64,000 nucleotides of DNA from Micromonospora rubida (GTDB lineage Bacteria; Actinomycetota; Actinomycetes; Mycobacteriales; Micromonosporaceae), in NCBI RefSeq assembly GCF_009908295.1, contig NZ_JAAALO010000002.1, forward strand, positions 97,480 to 161,479, written 5' to 3'. The notes beneath the pieces were generated by a model. It searched no databases and was not told the origin of the DNA. It saw only the letters and a list, made by a program, of their open reading frames with translations. Shown here one piece after another: positions 32,296 through 40,893 of the stretch (within the stretch, counting starts at the first letter, position 1; each line of letters starts with the position of its first letter). A program made the position numbers and the translations under genes.

Positions 32296-32913
32296 ATGGC
32301 GCGGGCAGGACTGACCACGGAACGCCTGACCCGGGCGGGGGCGGAGCTGGCGGACGAGGTCGGCTTCGACCAGGTGACCGTCTCGGCGCTCGCCCGACGC
32401 TTCGACGTCCGGGTCGCGAGCCTCTACTCGCACCTGAGGAACTCCCAGGACCTGAAGACCCGGATCGCCCTGCTCGCTCTGGAGGAACTCGCCACCCGGG
32501 CCGCCGACGCCCTGGCTGGGCGGGCTGGCAAGGACGCCCTGACCGCGCTGGCGAACGTCTACCGCGACTACGCCCGGGAGCATCCCGGCCGCTACGCCGC
32601 AGCCCAACTCCGGCTCGACGCGGAAACGGCGGCGGCCAGCGCCGGCGGCCGGCACGCCCAGATGACCCGGGCGATCCTGCGCGGCTACCACCTGACGGAG
32701 CCGGACCAGACACACGCGGTCCGGCTGCTGGGCAGCGTCTTCCACGGGTACGTCAGCCTGGAGATGGGGGGAGGGTTCAACCACAGCGCCCCCGACACCC
32801 AGGAGACCTGGTCACGGGTCCTGGACGCGCTCGACGCCCTGCTGCGCAACTGGCCCGCACCGGCCACGCCTTCGACGGAGACCGTGACGGGGGCGTTTCC
32901 GGACGGACCATGA
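32296..32913 (+). CDS. TetR/AcrR-family transcriptional regulator
   Basis: The product is 205 residues. The N-terminal helix-turn-helix reads DQVTVSALARRFDVRVASLY then SHLRNSQDLKTRIA. The C-terminal ligand domain is of the WHG (TetR_C_33) type, with RAILRGYHLTEPDQTHAVRL and GYVSLEMGGGF. It most likely represses the divergent FBP gene until a ligand binds. Confidence 0.85.
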   Translation: MARAGLTTERLTRAGAELADEVGFDQVTVSALARRFDVRVASLYSHLRNSQDLKTRIALLALEELATRAADALAGRAGKDALTALANVYRDYAREHPGRYAAAQLRLDAETAAASAGGRHAQMTRAILRGYHLTEPDQTHAVRLLGSVFHGYVSLEMGGGFNHSAPDTQETWSRVLDALDALLRNWPAPATPSTETVTGAFPDGP

Positions 32914-33060
32914 CTGGGTACAGCAGTGATCAAGCGAGCACCACCGACGGCACGCCCGTCCACAACAGGCGGCATGTCGTCCGATCAGAAGGGCTAGGAA
33001 GATGACTTTCTGCCGACTCCGTACGACCGGTTCCGTCCGCACCGAGGGCGAGGCCCGTCG

Positions 33061-33486
33061 ATGAGCGCCGTGGCGAACCCCGCGACCGTGGGTGAGTGCC
33101 TGCGCGTCGGTGCCGGGTTCTCCCAGGGCGACCGGAACTGGATCGCCACGCAGTTCGCCACCCTCGACGCCCGGCTGGCCGGCTTCCACGCCGACGCCAC
33201 CGAGCTGGAGGTGTCGGTGAAGGACCGGGAGGCCCGGGGGCAGAAGGTCACCCTGGAGTGCTGGATCGCCGGCCGACAGAAGATCGTCACCACCTCGTCG
33301 GAGGAGGACCTGCACGCCGCGCTCAACGACGTGCGGGACGACCTGCGCCGCCGACTCAACGATTCCAAGACCAAGCAGGAGCCCCGGCACAACAAGCACC
33401 TGCGCGACACCGGCCACGTTGGGGCGATCCCGGACGAGGTGGACCTCGACGCCGACGCGCCCCGGGTCGACGCCGAGACGGCCTGA
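33061..33486 (+). CDS. HPF/S30AE-like ribosome-associated protein
   Basis: The product is 141 residues. GFSQGDRNWIATQFATLDAR, ATELEVSVKDREARGQKVTL and HAALNDVRDDLRRRLNDSKT match the beta-alpha fold of ribosome hibernation factors (HPF/RaiA), though it lacks the long form's C-terminal dimerisation domain and ends in an acidic tail. It may bind the small subunit under stress. It lies just 96 bases before the hydrolase gene. Confidence 0.75.
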   Translation: MSAVANPATVGECLRVGAGFSQGDRNWIATQFATLDARLAGFHADATELEVSVKDREARGQKVTLECWIAGRQKIVTTSSEEDLHAALNDVRDDLRRRLNDSKTKQEPRHNKHLRDTGHVGAIPDEVDLDADAPRVDAETA

Positions 33487-33582
33487 TCAGGACCTGAGCA
33501 GGACCGGCGGGAGGGTGGGATACGCCCCATCCTCCCGCTTCTGGGCTACCGCCGGGTAGGTTCCCGGCGTACCGTCGCGGTC

Positions 33583-34641
33583 GTGGAACCGGATGTGCTG
33601 GGGCCGCCGTACGAGCGGCAGACGATCGACCTGGGCACCGACGACGAGGGACCGGTCGTCGCGACCCTGGTCCGCCGACGGGCCGACCGCCCCACCGGCC
33701 GGGCCGTGCTGTACGTGCACGGCTACGTCGACTACTTCTTCCAGACCCACGTGGCCGACTTCTACGCCGAGCGGGGCTGGGACTTCTACGCCCTCGACCT
33801 GCGCAAGTACGGTCGCAGCCTGCTGTCGCACCAGACCCCGAACTTCTGCCGCGACCTCGGCGACTACTTCCCCGAGCTGGACGCCGCCGCGAAGATCATC
33901 CGTGACGACGACGGCCACCACACCCTGCTCACCATGGGCCACTCCACCGGCGGCCTGATCATCTCGCTCTGGGCGCACGCCCGCCGCGACTCCGGCATCG
34001 TCGACGGGCTCGTCCTCAACAGCCCCTTCTTCGACATCAACGCCCCCTGGCTGGTGCGCAGACCCCTCGCGGCCGCCGTCTCCCGCCTGGCCCGCCGGGC
34101 GCCGCACCGCATCCTCCCCACCGGCATCCGCAACGTGTACGGCGAGAGCCTGCACACCGAGCGACGCGGCGAGTGGACGTACGACCTGGCGTGGAAGCCG
34201 CTCGCCGGGTTCCCGGTCCGGGCCGGCTGGCTGGCTGCGATCCGCGCCGGCCAGCGGCAGCTCCGCGCCGGCCTCGACATCCAGGTGCCGGTGCTGCTGG
34301 CCTGCTCCACCCGCAGCTTCCAGGGCACGAAGTGGCACGACTCGGCGGCGCTCGCCGACGCCGTCCTGGACGTGGAGCACATGGTCCGCTGGGCGCCCCG
34401 CCTCGGCCGGCACGTGACCCTGGCCCGCTTCGACGGCGGCATGCACGACCTGACCCTCTCCGGCCCCGCCGTACGCGAGAAGGTCTTCGCCGATGTGGGC
34501 CGGTGGGCGGAGGCGTTCCTCGGAGCCGGCCCAACCCCCTCGGTGCCCGCCAGCCGTGAGCCCGCCGAGCAGGGGGCGGGCCCGGCCGAGCAACGACCGG
34601 GCTCGGCCGGGCAGGTCGTGGAGACGACCGCGCCGAGCTGA
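33583..34641 (+). CDS. Alpha/beta hydrolase (lysophospholipase / S33 type)
   Basis: The product is 352 residues, GTG start. GRAVLYVHGYVDYFFQTHVA carries the oxyanion hole region, GHSTGG the nucleophile (Ser121), and FDGGMHDLTLS the His at the end of the fold. It resembles serine aminopeptidase/monoglyceride lipase proteins. No signal peptide is seen. The C-terminal 40 residues are low complexity. The substrate is unknown. Confidence 0.8.
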   Translation: MEPDVLGPPYERQTIDLGTDDEGPVVATLVRRRADRPTGRAVLYVHGYVDYFFQTHVADFYAERGWDFYALDLRKYGRSLLSHQTPNFCRDLGDYFPELDAAAKIIRDDDGHHTLLTMGHSTGGLIISLWAHARRDSGIVDGLVLNSPFFDINAPWLVRRPLAAAVSRLARRAPHRILPTGIRNVYGESLHTERRGEWTYDLAWKPLAGFPVRAGWLAAIRAGQRQLRAGLDIQVPVLLACSTRSFQGTKWHDSAALADAVLDVEHMVRWAPRLGRHVTLARFDGGMHDLTLSGPAVREKVFADVGRWAEAFLGAGPTPSVPASREPAEQGAGPAEQRPGSAGQVVETTAPS

Positions 34642-34766
34642 CCGGGCCAAACTGGGGTGCCCTGCGCGGGCGGATCATGCGACGCTGGGCGGGCGCCGAC
34701 GGCCAGCCCCGTCGCACCCGCCCCGGCAGGTGCGGCGGTACCCTCTTGGCGCGACACCCACGACGC

Positions 34767-34839
34767 GCGCCCGTAGCTCAGCGGATAGAGCAGGGGACTT
34801 CTAATCCCAAGGCCGCAGGTTCGAATCCTGCCGGGCGCA
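34767..34839 (+). tRNA. tRNA-Arg (anticodon UCU)
   Basis: A 73-base cloverleaf has acceptor arms GCGCCCG and CGGGCGC with discriminator A, a D arm (GCTC...GAGC), anticodon TCT at 34800-34802 and T arm GCAGG-TTCGAAT-CCTGC. CCA is not encoded. The 3' half is the insertion site of the element that follows, which restores an intact gene. Confidence 0.95.
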
Positions 34840-34840
34840 C
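34797..34840 (+). repeat. attL core (44-bp direct repeat)
   Basis: Identical to 52131-52174 over 44 bases, from the anticodon loop to one base past the tRNA. The bases just outside differ on both sides, which fixes the repeat length. Confidence 0.93.
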
Positions 34841-34867
34841 AGGTACTTCTCTCGACCGGATGGCTCC

Positions 34868-34884
34868 CGTGGAGCTATTCGTGG
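34868..34884 (+). repeat. Candidate integrase arm-type site (left)
   Basis: CGTGGAGCTATTCGTGG occurs here, 27 bases inside the attL core, and again at 52017-52033 near attR. ATGGCTCC/GGAGCCAT (34860-34890) adds a flanking inverted repeat. Shared arm sites at both ends suit lambda-type integrases. Confidence 0.6.
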
Positions 34885-34908
34885 AGCCATCGAGCTACTG
34901 TCGGCCCC

Positions 34909-36450
34909 GTGGCAGGCGTCAAGCGGCAACGTGGCGAGATCATGAAGCTCCCCAGCGGGTCACTCCGCGTGAGGGTCTACGCGGGCGTCGACCCGCTCAC
35001 CGGCAAGCGGCACTACCTCACCGAAACAGTCCCGGCCGGCCGGACCGCCGAGCGAGAGGCGGAGAAGGTACGGACCCGCTTCCTCAACCAGGTCGACGAG
35101 AAGCGCAGCCCGCGCACCCGCGCCACCTTGAACCAGCTCCTTGACCGGTGGCTTGAAGTCGCTGAGATCGAGCCGACCACCCGCATGGGGTACGAGAACA
35201 AGCTCAACAAGCACATCCGGCCGGTGCTCGGCAAGCTGCCGGTCGGCAGGCTCGATGCCGAGACGTTGGAGTCGTTCTACGCGAGCCTGCGCCGCTGCCG
35301 CGACTGGTGCGGCGGCAAGGCGTACGTGCGCCATCGGGTCGACGGGGAGCACACCTGCACTGCGAAGTGCCGGCCACACGTCTGCAAGCCGCTCAGTGCG
35401 TCGTCGGTGCGGCAGATCCACTGGATCCTGAGTGGCGCACTCAGCCGCGCCGTTCGGTGGCGCTGGATCGCCGTCAACCCCGCCGGGCAGGCCGAGCCGC
35501 CCGCGCCGCCGCACCCCGACCCGCAGCCGCCGAACCCGGCTGACGCCGCGCGCATCATCAACGAGGCGTGGCTCGACCCTGACTGGGGCGCGCTGGTCTG
35601 GCTCGCCATGACCACCGGCGCCCGACGCGGCGAACTGTGCGCGCTGCGCTGGCACCATCTCGACCTGGCCGCCGGCGTGCTGACGCTCCGGCACAGTTCC
35701 TACCTGGACGCAGACGGCGCGCTGCGGGAGAAGGACACCAAGACGCACCAGCAGCGGCGGGTGGCGCTCGACCCGGAGACGATCGAAGTGCTGCGCGAGC
35801 TGCACGGCCGCTACCTCGACCGCCTGGCGCAGCTCGACGTGGAGGCCGATGCCGCCGATTACGTCTTCTCCCCCGAGCCGGACAACAGCCGTGGCTACCG
35901 GCCCGACACCATTACCCAGCGATACGGGCGGCTCGCCACCCGGCTCGGCATCGACAGTCACATTCACGCGTTGCGCCACTTTTCGGCGACCGAGCTGATC
36001 AATGCGGGTGTCGACGTGCGTACCGTCGCCGGCCGGCTTGGTCATGGCGGCGGCGGAACAACCACGCTCAGGGTCTACGCCGCCTGGCTGTCGGAGTCAG
36101 ACCAGCGCGCGGCAGGGACGCTGGCCGCACGGATGCCGCCGCGCCCGGTCGCGCCGACGCAGCGCACCGTGGCGAGTAGTCCGTACCAGAGGATCGCCGC
36201 CGAGCTGCGCGAGCAAATCGCTGCCGGTCGACTGCCGCCCGGCGACCAACTCCCCACGGTTACTGAGCTGGCTGCGGCACATGGCGTCTCGGTCGGTACC
36301 GCTCACCGCGCCGTCTCCCTGCTGACCAAAGAGGGGCTGGTAAGTGTCGTCCGAGGTCACCGCGCGACCGTTGCAGACGACGTATTGGATAGTCGCGAGA
36401 GCGAATCGACTGTCGCTGGCCGTCTCTCGGTACGCCCGAATCCCATTTGA
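34909..36450 (+). CDS. int: Tyrosine integrase fused to a GntR DNA-binding domain
   Basis: The product is 513 residues, GTG start. Residues 1-60 are an arm-binding domain, 70-190 the core-binding domain with a Cys cluster (Cys130, 134, 150, 154, 159), and 205-400 the catalytic domain with Arg239, Arg356, His353, His379 and nucleophile Tyr390 (LRVYAAW). Residues 424-489 are a GntR winged helix (YQRIAAELREQIAAGRLPPG then LAAAHGVSVGTAHRAVSLL). The integrase probably acts on tRNA-Arg; the extra domain may let it control its own or transfer genes. It lies 69 bases from attL. Confidence 0.9.
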   Translation: MAGVKRQRGEIMKLPSGSLRVRVYAGVDPLTGKRHYLTETVPAGRTAEREAEKVRTRFLNQVDEKRSPRTRATLNQLLDRWLEVAEIEPTTRMGYENKLNKHIRPVLGKLPVGRLDAETLESFYASLRRCRDWCGGKAYVRHRVDGEHTCTAKCRPHVCKPLSASSVRQIHWILSGALSRAVRWRWIAVNPAGQAEPPAPPHPDPQPPNPADAARIINEAWLDPDWGALVWLAMTTGARRGELCALRWHHLDLAAGVLTLRHSSYLDADGALREKDTKTHQQRRVALDPETIEVLRELHGRYLDRLAQLDVEADAADYVFSPEPDNSRGYRPDTITQRYGRLATRLGIDSHIHALRHFSATELINAGVDVRTVAGRLGHGGGGTTTLRVYAAWLSESDQRAAGTLAARMPPRPVAPTQRTVASSPYQRIAAELREQIAAGRLPPGDQLPTVTELAAAHGVSVGTAHRAVSLLTKEGLVSVVRGHRATVADDVLDSRESESTVAGRLSVRPNPI

Positions 36451-36560
36451 GGCGCTCTCCGACTCTCACCTTCTAGGCCGGCCTTGCGCTAGCTGCTTAC
36501 GCTTGAGGTTCGGGGTTTTCCTGAGGCACAGCAACGGCGTGTAGATCCGACGGAGGACAT

Positions 36561-37763
36561 ATGCAAGGCAGCGAGTCGGATTCATCGAGTCCGTTCGAGT
36601 TCGTCGACGACTACATGAAGCCGTTCAGCCCTTACTCTGCCGTAGAACGCTGGTGGGGAGAACCAATCAGCACAGACCTCATCAGTAGAATTCGCAAAGC
36701 CCCCAAGGAGCATCACTACTCATTCATTATGGATATCCACGAGGAGCGCTTCGACAAGCTGCCCGCGCTTGTTTCAGGGAGCCTGCGGCCTGCCATTTTC
36801 TTTGACCATTACTACCAAGACACTCTTGAAGACTACTTGCAACAGAGCCTGTCATCACTACTCTACTGCCACGAAGTTCTTTTAGAGGACCCCCTCTATT
36901 TATTCGACACAGCCGGCGATATTCAGCGGTTTGGTGACATACTCGAAGCTCTACTTCAGGTAAAACCACTGGCAGATCTGGGAATCGTGCAATTTGTTCG
37001 AATCGACAGCATCGCACGCCTTCCGACCACGGTCGGCCGATGGTTCCGAGAGATTGACGATAAGAGCGCTTCGCTGGAAGCAAGGAAGGAACTTTTCAAA
37101 GCCGTCCAATGCATAGGTGCCGCGTCGAACCCGCAAGCAGCTGTGGCACACTTTCAAATCTCGGTGGGCACGAGCCTGAATTTTCTAGCTAGATGGCCTG
37201 GGCAATTTCATACTGTCACACGCAGCAACGCGGAGGACATGGTTCTTCGGTTGGCCCTAGGCCACGCGTACGGCAGGGCAGCGCCAGACCGACGCAAGGT
37301 GCGTCTACAAAACCTGCTCGCGGTAGGCTTGCCAGAATTCGCAGCGAGCCTACCTGGGCTGATCGAGATCCGCAAAAACGAGGAAGATTTCGCGAGATGG
37401 CGAAACGCACTAAGCAACGCTTTGAAGGACATCGCCGAGATCCCCGAGACTGAGAGTTATTGGAGGCACGAAGCATCCGAGATCCTCGCGGAGGAACTCG
37501 CTCCCATCAAGGCCGATTTAGAGAGAACCATAGCGCGATCGAGGGCACTGCGTTCGTTCCGTTCAGGGACGAAGCAAGTCGTCCTCGCTGGCACGGGGGC
37601 GGCTTCCGGCGCCCTCGCGGGGGGCGACCTCATATCAGGATTAATTGGCGCGACTGTCGCACCCGCATTCGACCTTATTGCAGAGTTCGTTAAGGCCAAC
37701 CGTGAACGGCGTCGCTCCAAGGCGATTCTAGACCTTACGCTGTCACTGTCCCAACTAGACTAA
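36561..37763 (+). CDS. AT-richer 400-residue cargo protein of unknown function
   Basis: No family is recognised. The protein is soluble and helical for about 330 residues (FVDDYMKPFSPYSAVERWWG at the start, later FRSGTKQ), then has a Gly/Ala-rich hydrophobic segment at about 340-375 (VVLAGTGAASGALAGG and LISGLIGATVAPAFDLIAEF) and a basic tail. This segment could enter a membrane as a hairpin. Base composition and codon use are clearly less GC-rich than neighbours, a sign of separate transfer. It lies between integrase and cargo genes, a common place for defence genes, but this is inference. Confidence 0.6.
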   Translation: MQGSESDSSSPFEFVDDYMKPFSPYSAVERWWGEPISTDLISRIRKAPKEHHYSFIMDIHEERFDKLPALVSGSLRPAIFFDHYYQDTLEDYLQQSLSSLLYCHEVLLEDPLYLFDTAGDIQRFGDILEALLQVKPLADLGIVQFVRIDSIARLPTTVGRWFREIDDKSASLEARKELFKAVQCIGAASNPQAAVAHFQISVGTSLNFLARWPGQFHTVTRSNAEDMVLRLALGHAYGRAAPDRRKVRLQNLLAVGLPEFAASLPGLIEIRKNEEDFARWRNALSNALKDIAEIPETESYWRHEASEILAEELAPIKADLERTIARSRALRSFRSGTKQVVLAGTGAASGALAGGDLISGLIGATVAPAFDLIAEFVKANRERRRSKAILDLTLSLSQLD

Positions 37764-37874
37764 GCACCCTGCACCCGACAGCGCATGCTTCGCCGGTGGT
37801 AGGCACTGTGCGCGCATGCTGAGTGCTGTTTGCCCCCCGACGGGCTGCCCACTGAGACGCGGCATGATGGAGCG

Positions 37875-38909
37875 ATGCGTTTGTTGGTACTCGGGGGAAC
37901 CTGGTTCGTTGGCCATGCGATCGTCACCGCTGCCATGGAGGCCGGCTGGGAGGTAACTACCTTCAACCGTGGCAGCTCGGAGCCCTTCTCGGAGGCGGTC
38001 AAAGTCGTTAAGGGTGATCGGACCTCGCCGCGAGACGTACAAGCCCTTGCCGAAAGCGGCTCCTGGGATGCGGTGGTCGACACCTCGGGGTATGTGCCGA
38101 CGAACACCCTGGAAGTGGCTCGCGCGCTCGCTCCCGTCGCCGGTCGCTACGTCTTCATGTCCACGGTCAGCGTCTACCGAGACTGGCCGCTGAAGCCGCT
38201 CAGCGAACACTCCGAGGTGCTCTACTGCCCGCCGGACGCTGGCCCCGACTACGGCACCGACACCGAAGACGGCCCGACCCGGTACGGCTACCAGAAATCC
38301 GGCTGCGAGGCAGCAGCAGTCGCCGCGTTCGGAGCAGACCGGACGACAATCCTTCGCCCCGGTGTCGTGCTCGGCCCGCGTGAGTACGTCGGCCGCCTCC
38401 CCTGGTGGCTGCACCGCGTGGCCGCCGGCGGGGACGTCCTGGCCCCCGGCTCCCCCGACCGCACCATCCAACCGGTCGACGTACGCGACCTGGCCACGTT
38501 CGCACTCCACACCATCACCGAAGGCACCTCCGGCGCGTTCAACGTCTGCGCCCCGGTCGACGGCGCCACCTTCGGTGGGCTGCTGGCGGACTGCGCCCAC
38601 GCGACCCGGGCTGATGCCTCCTTCGACTGGGTGCCCGATGAGGTGTTGCTCAGCCATGGCGTCCGGCAGTGGTCTGAGCTGCCCCTCTGGCGCACGTTCG
38701 ACGGCGTGTGGCGCGTCGAGACGGCTAGGGCACAGGCTGCCGGCCTTCGCTGTCGGCCGCTCTCCCTGACCGTCCGCGACACCTGGCGGTGGATGGTGGA
38801 AAGCGGCGAGGCCAGCAACCACGACCGAGCCGCCGAGATCGGCATCAGCCGGGAGAGGGAAGCGCAGGTGTTGGCCGCCTGGCGGCAGTCAGGCGAGCGG
38901 GCGAGCTGA
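37875..38909 (+). CDS. NAD-dependent epimerase/reductase (extended SDR)
   Basis: The product is 344 residues. The N-terminal MRLLVLGGTWFVGHAIVTAA is the Rossmann glycine-rich motif, VFMSTVSVYRD supplies the catalytic Ser/Thr strand, and TRYGYQKSGCEAA gives Tyr-x3-Lys. It should act on a nucleotide sugar or small carbonyl compound. ATG 37875 is preferred since the Rossmann strand begins there. It converges with the HTH/TPR regulator and their 3' ends overlap by 21 bases, so they may antagonise each other. Confidence 0.8.
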   Translation: MRLLVLGGTWFVGHAIVTAAMEAGWEVTTFNRGSSEPFSEAVKVVKGDRTSPRDVQALAESGSWDAVVDTSGYVPTNTLEVARALAPVAGRYVFMSTVSVYRDWPLKPLSEHSEVLYCPPDAGPDYGTDTEDGPTRYGYQKSGCEAAAVAAFGADRTTILRPGVVLGPREYVGRLPWWLHRVAAGGDVLAPGSPDRTIQPVDVRDLATFALHTITEGTSGAFNVCAPVDGATFGGLLADCAHATRADASFDWVPDEVLLSHGVRQWSELPLWRTFDGVWRVETARAQAAGLRCRPLSLTVRDTWRWMVESGEASNHDRAAEIGISREREAQVLAAWRQSGERAS

Positions 38910-40190
38910 GGTTTCCGACAGCCAGACCGAGATGCGCTCGGCGAGCTGGCGCGCGTCGACGTCACTGCTCCACGGTGACTCGCTCAGCAGGCGCTCGATC
39001 CGCGACAGCCGGCCGGTCAGCGAGACGTTGCGTTTCTCCGGCGGCAGCTCCAAGACGGTACGCAGCGCTTCGGCCGCACCATCCTTGTCTCGCATGTGGA
39101 GGTGAGCAGCGGCCACGTCGATCTGCGTGCCGTTGATCTGCGAGTACGGCCGCCTGGGCGACGGCAACGCTTCGTACACCTGCAATGCCTCCCGGGCGTA
39201 CCTCGCGGCCTGCTCGCCGTTGCGCAGGTCAAGCCATGCCGCCGCAGCGCATGCTGCTGCCCGCGCTTCTCCGAAGGCGAACTCCCCACCGGTAGAGGTG
39301 GCGAGTTCATCGGGTCGCTCCGCGGCCGACTCTCTGTCGCGCTGGGCTGCTTCCAAGACAGCAGCGACCGAGGCCGAATCGGCGAGCAGAGCATGAGAGC
39401 GGGAAGCGATATAGCGAAGCCTCAGTCTCGGCTCTCCATCCGGCGCCGCTCGCATAGCCCGAGCGAAGTAGCTCAGAGCCGAATCAGGCTCATTGCGCCA
39501 GTTGGCGAGGGTCATTTGCAGGCCGTACGTCCACGCCTTCAACGATGCGTGTCCCGCCAAGTCGGCGTACTGCGTCGACGCCCTGGCCAGTGCAGCCGAG
39601 TCGTTCCAGTGCCCAAGGTCGAAGGCAGTGGAGGCCATCAGGGAAGCGCTTTGGCCGATGACCACGTAAAGATCGGCCAGCTCACCCGGCCGGCGGGTGC
39701 GCTCCACCAAGGCTCTTGCCTCGTCCCTCAGCCGGCGGGCGCCGCTGAACATGTCGAAGGCCGCCATGCCTCCCGACCGGGCGAGCAGTGTCACGTCTTC
39801 CTGCAAGGACTCGATGGAGTCGTGCGGCAGGGCAAGGCTTGTCAGCAAGGGATCATTGGCGATCAAGTCGGCAGCAGCGCTCACAGCATCAACAACGATG
39901 CCTCGACTACCAGCAATTCCCTCGGGCTGCACCCTGCTAAGGATCTCGAAGAAGCGGGAGCGAACCGAATCCGAGACCCGACCCAAGGCGGTATCTAGCA
40001 GATCCTGATTGGCGTTCCCAGGGACCGTTTCAGGTCGACTATGCCAATACGCGACTGTCCTTGTCGCGATCCCGAGCCATCCCGCGAATACCTCGTTCGT
40101 CATTCCGGCGGCAGCTTGCAGCGAGCAGGCAAGGTTTCCTGTCCACCGGTCTACGGTCGCCACCGTCGTCTCCCGACCTTGCGGTTGCAT
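38889..40190 (-). CDS. Helix-turn-helix regulator with TPR-like domain
   Basis: The product is 433 residues. LACSLQAAAGMTNEVFAGWL then GIATRTVAYWHSRPETVPG is an XRE-like helix-turn-helix. The rest is TPR-like helical repeats (SLMASTAFDLGHWNDSAALA, GEQAARYAREALQVYEALPS, DKDGAAEALRTVLELPPEK). Such actinobacterial proteins often control differentiation or peptide-responsive genes. A GTG a few codons inside could be the true start. It faces the excisionase operon across 112 bases. Confidence 0.75.
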   Translation of the reverse strand: MQPQGRETTVATVDRWTGNLACSLQAAAGMTNEVFAGWLGIATRTVAYWHSRPETVPGNANQDLLDTALGRVSDSVRSRFFEILSRVQPEGIAGSRGIVVDAVSAAADLIANDPLLTSLALPHDSIESLQEDVTLLARSGGMAAFDMFSGARRLRDEARALVERTRRPGELADLYVVIGQSASLMASTAFDLGHWNDSAALARASTQYADLAGHASLKAWTYGLQMTLANWRNEPDSALSYFARAMRAAPDGEPRLRLRYIASRSHALLADSASVAAVLEAAQRDRESAAERPDELATSTGGEFAFGEARAAACAAAAWLDLRNGEQAARYAREALQVYEALPSPRRPYSQINGTQIDVAAAHLHMRDKDGAAEALRTVLELPPEKRNVSLTGRLSRIERLLSESPWSSDVDARQLAERISVWLSETSARPLA

Positions 40191-40302
40191 TGGATTGCCG
40201 CGCCTTGCACTGGGTTTGCATGGGCGCCGCGCCCTTTTTCGACTTCACTGGGTCTCAGCAAGCCGAACGAAACGCCAACCACAGACTACTGAGGAGAATC
40301 CC

Positions 40303-40545
40303 GTGGCTGAACCCCTCGCCGCCAAGAACGATCGTCCTCGGTTCCGGTCGGTCGCCGACACCGCAGCGATCCTCTGCATGTCGGAGGTGACCCTCTACCG
40401 GGCGATCCACGCCGGCCAGTTCCCCGCCATCAAGGTCCGTGGCCGCTTCGTGATCCCGGCGCGCGCCATCGACGACATGGAGGCGTCTGCACTGGCGTAC
40501 GGCCTGGTGGACGCCAGCAACTACGCGCTACGACCCGCTGGATGA
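40303..40545 (+). CDS. xis: Excisionase (Xis), HTH_17 family
   Basis: The product is 80 residues. FRSVADTAAILCMSEVTLYR then AIHAGQFPAIKVRGRFVIPA is the MerR/AlpA-type helix-turn-helix of small AICE excisionases. It would bend attL/attR so that the integrase excises the element. GTG 40303 has a GAGGAG site upstream. Unlike pSAM2, it is separated from int by cargo genes. Confidence 0.8.
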   Translation: MAEPLAAKNDRPRFRSVADTAAILCMSEVTLYRAIHAGQFPAIKVRGRFVIPARAIDDMEASALAYGLVDASNYALRPAG

Positions 40546-40548
40546 CCG

Positions 40549-40785
40549 CTAGGAAGCAACCCGCTTTGGCCCCGGCGGAGCAGGCGGGACGCTGTGCTCC
40601 CGAGCGAGCTTCCGGACGTAGGCACCGCTGAACGGCGACAGCCGCTCGACCTCAGTCGGGCCGACACCGCCCCGGAGCGCCGCGACCACCGCCGCCACCA
40701 CCGCCTCACGTGCGGCCTCATGAGCCGCTTCGGTACGCCGATACCGCTTCGTAGCTGCTGACAGCTCATCTCGCGCATCACTCAT
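40549..40785 (-). CDS. Small putative DNA-binding protein
   Basis: The product is 78 residues. A helical, charged N-terminal half (SDARDELSAATKRYRRTEAA) is followed by GVGPTEVERLSPFSGAYVRK LAREH-like helix-turn-helix residues. It converges on the excisionase and diverges from the operon at 40894 across the region with TTGCGCAACAGAG repeats. It may regulate the transfer genes. Confidence 0.6.
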   Translation of the reverse strand: MSDARDELSAATKRYRRTEAAHEAAREAVVAAVVAALRGGVGPTEVERLSPFSGAYVRKLAREHSVPPAPPGPKRVAS

Positions 40786-40808
40786 CGGACCAACATACCG
40801 CTACCCCC

Positions 40809-40852
40809 TTGCGCAACAGAGCCGCGTATCGCTACCTTGTTGCGCAACAGAG
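40809..40852. promoter_or_regulatory. Direct repeats TTGCGCAACAGAG in the divergent control region
   Basis: Identical 13-base sequences at 40809-40821 and 40840-40852 (31-base step) have a palindromic TTGCGCAA core, within a longer imperfect repeat that also includes CGCTACC. They lie between a leftward small gene and the rightward transfer/replication operon and are probably operators for an element-encoded repressor. Confidence 0.6.
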
Positions 40853-40893
40853 GCGCACATCTAGAGCGCCGGATCAGTCAGAAGGGATACGAA

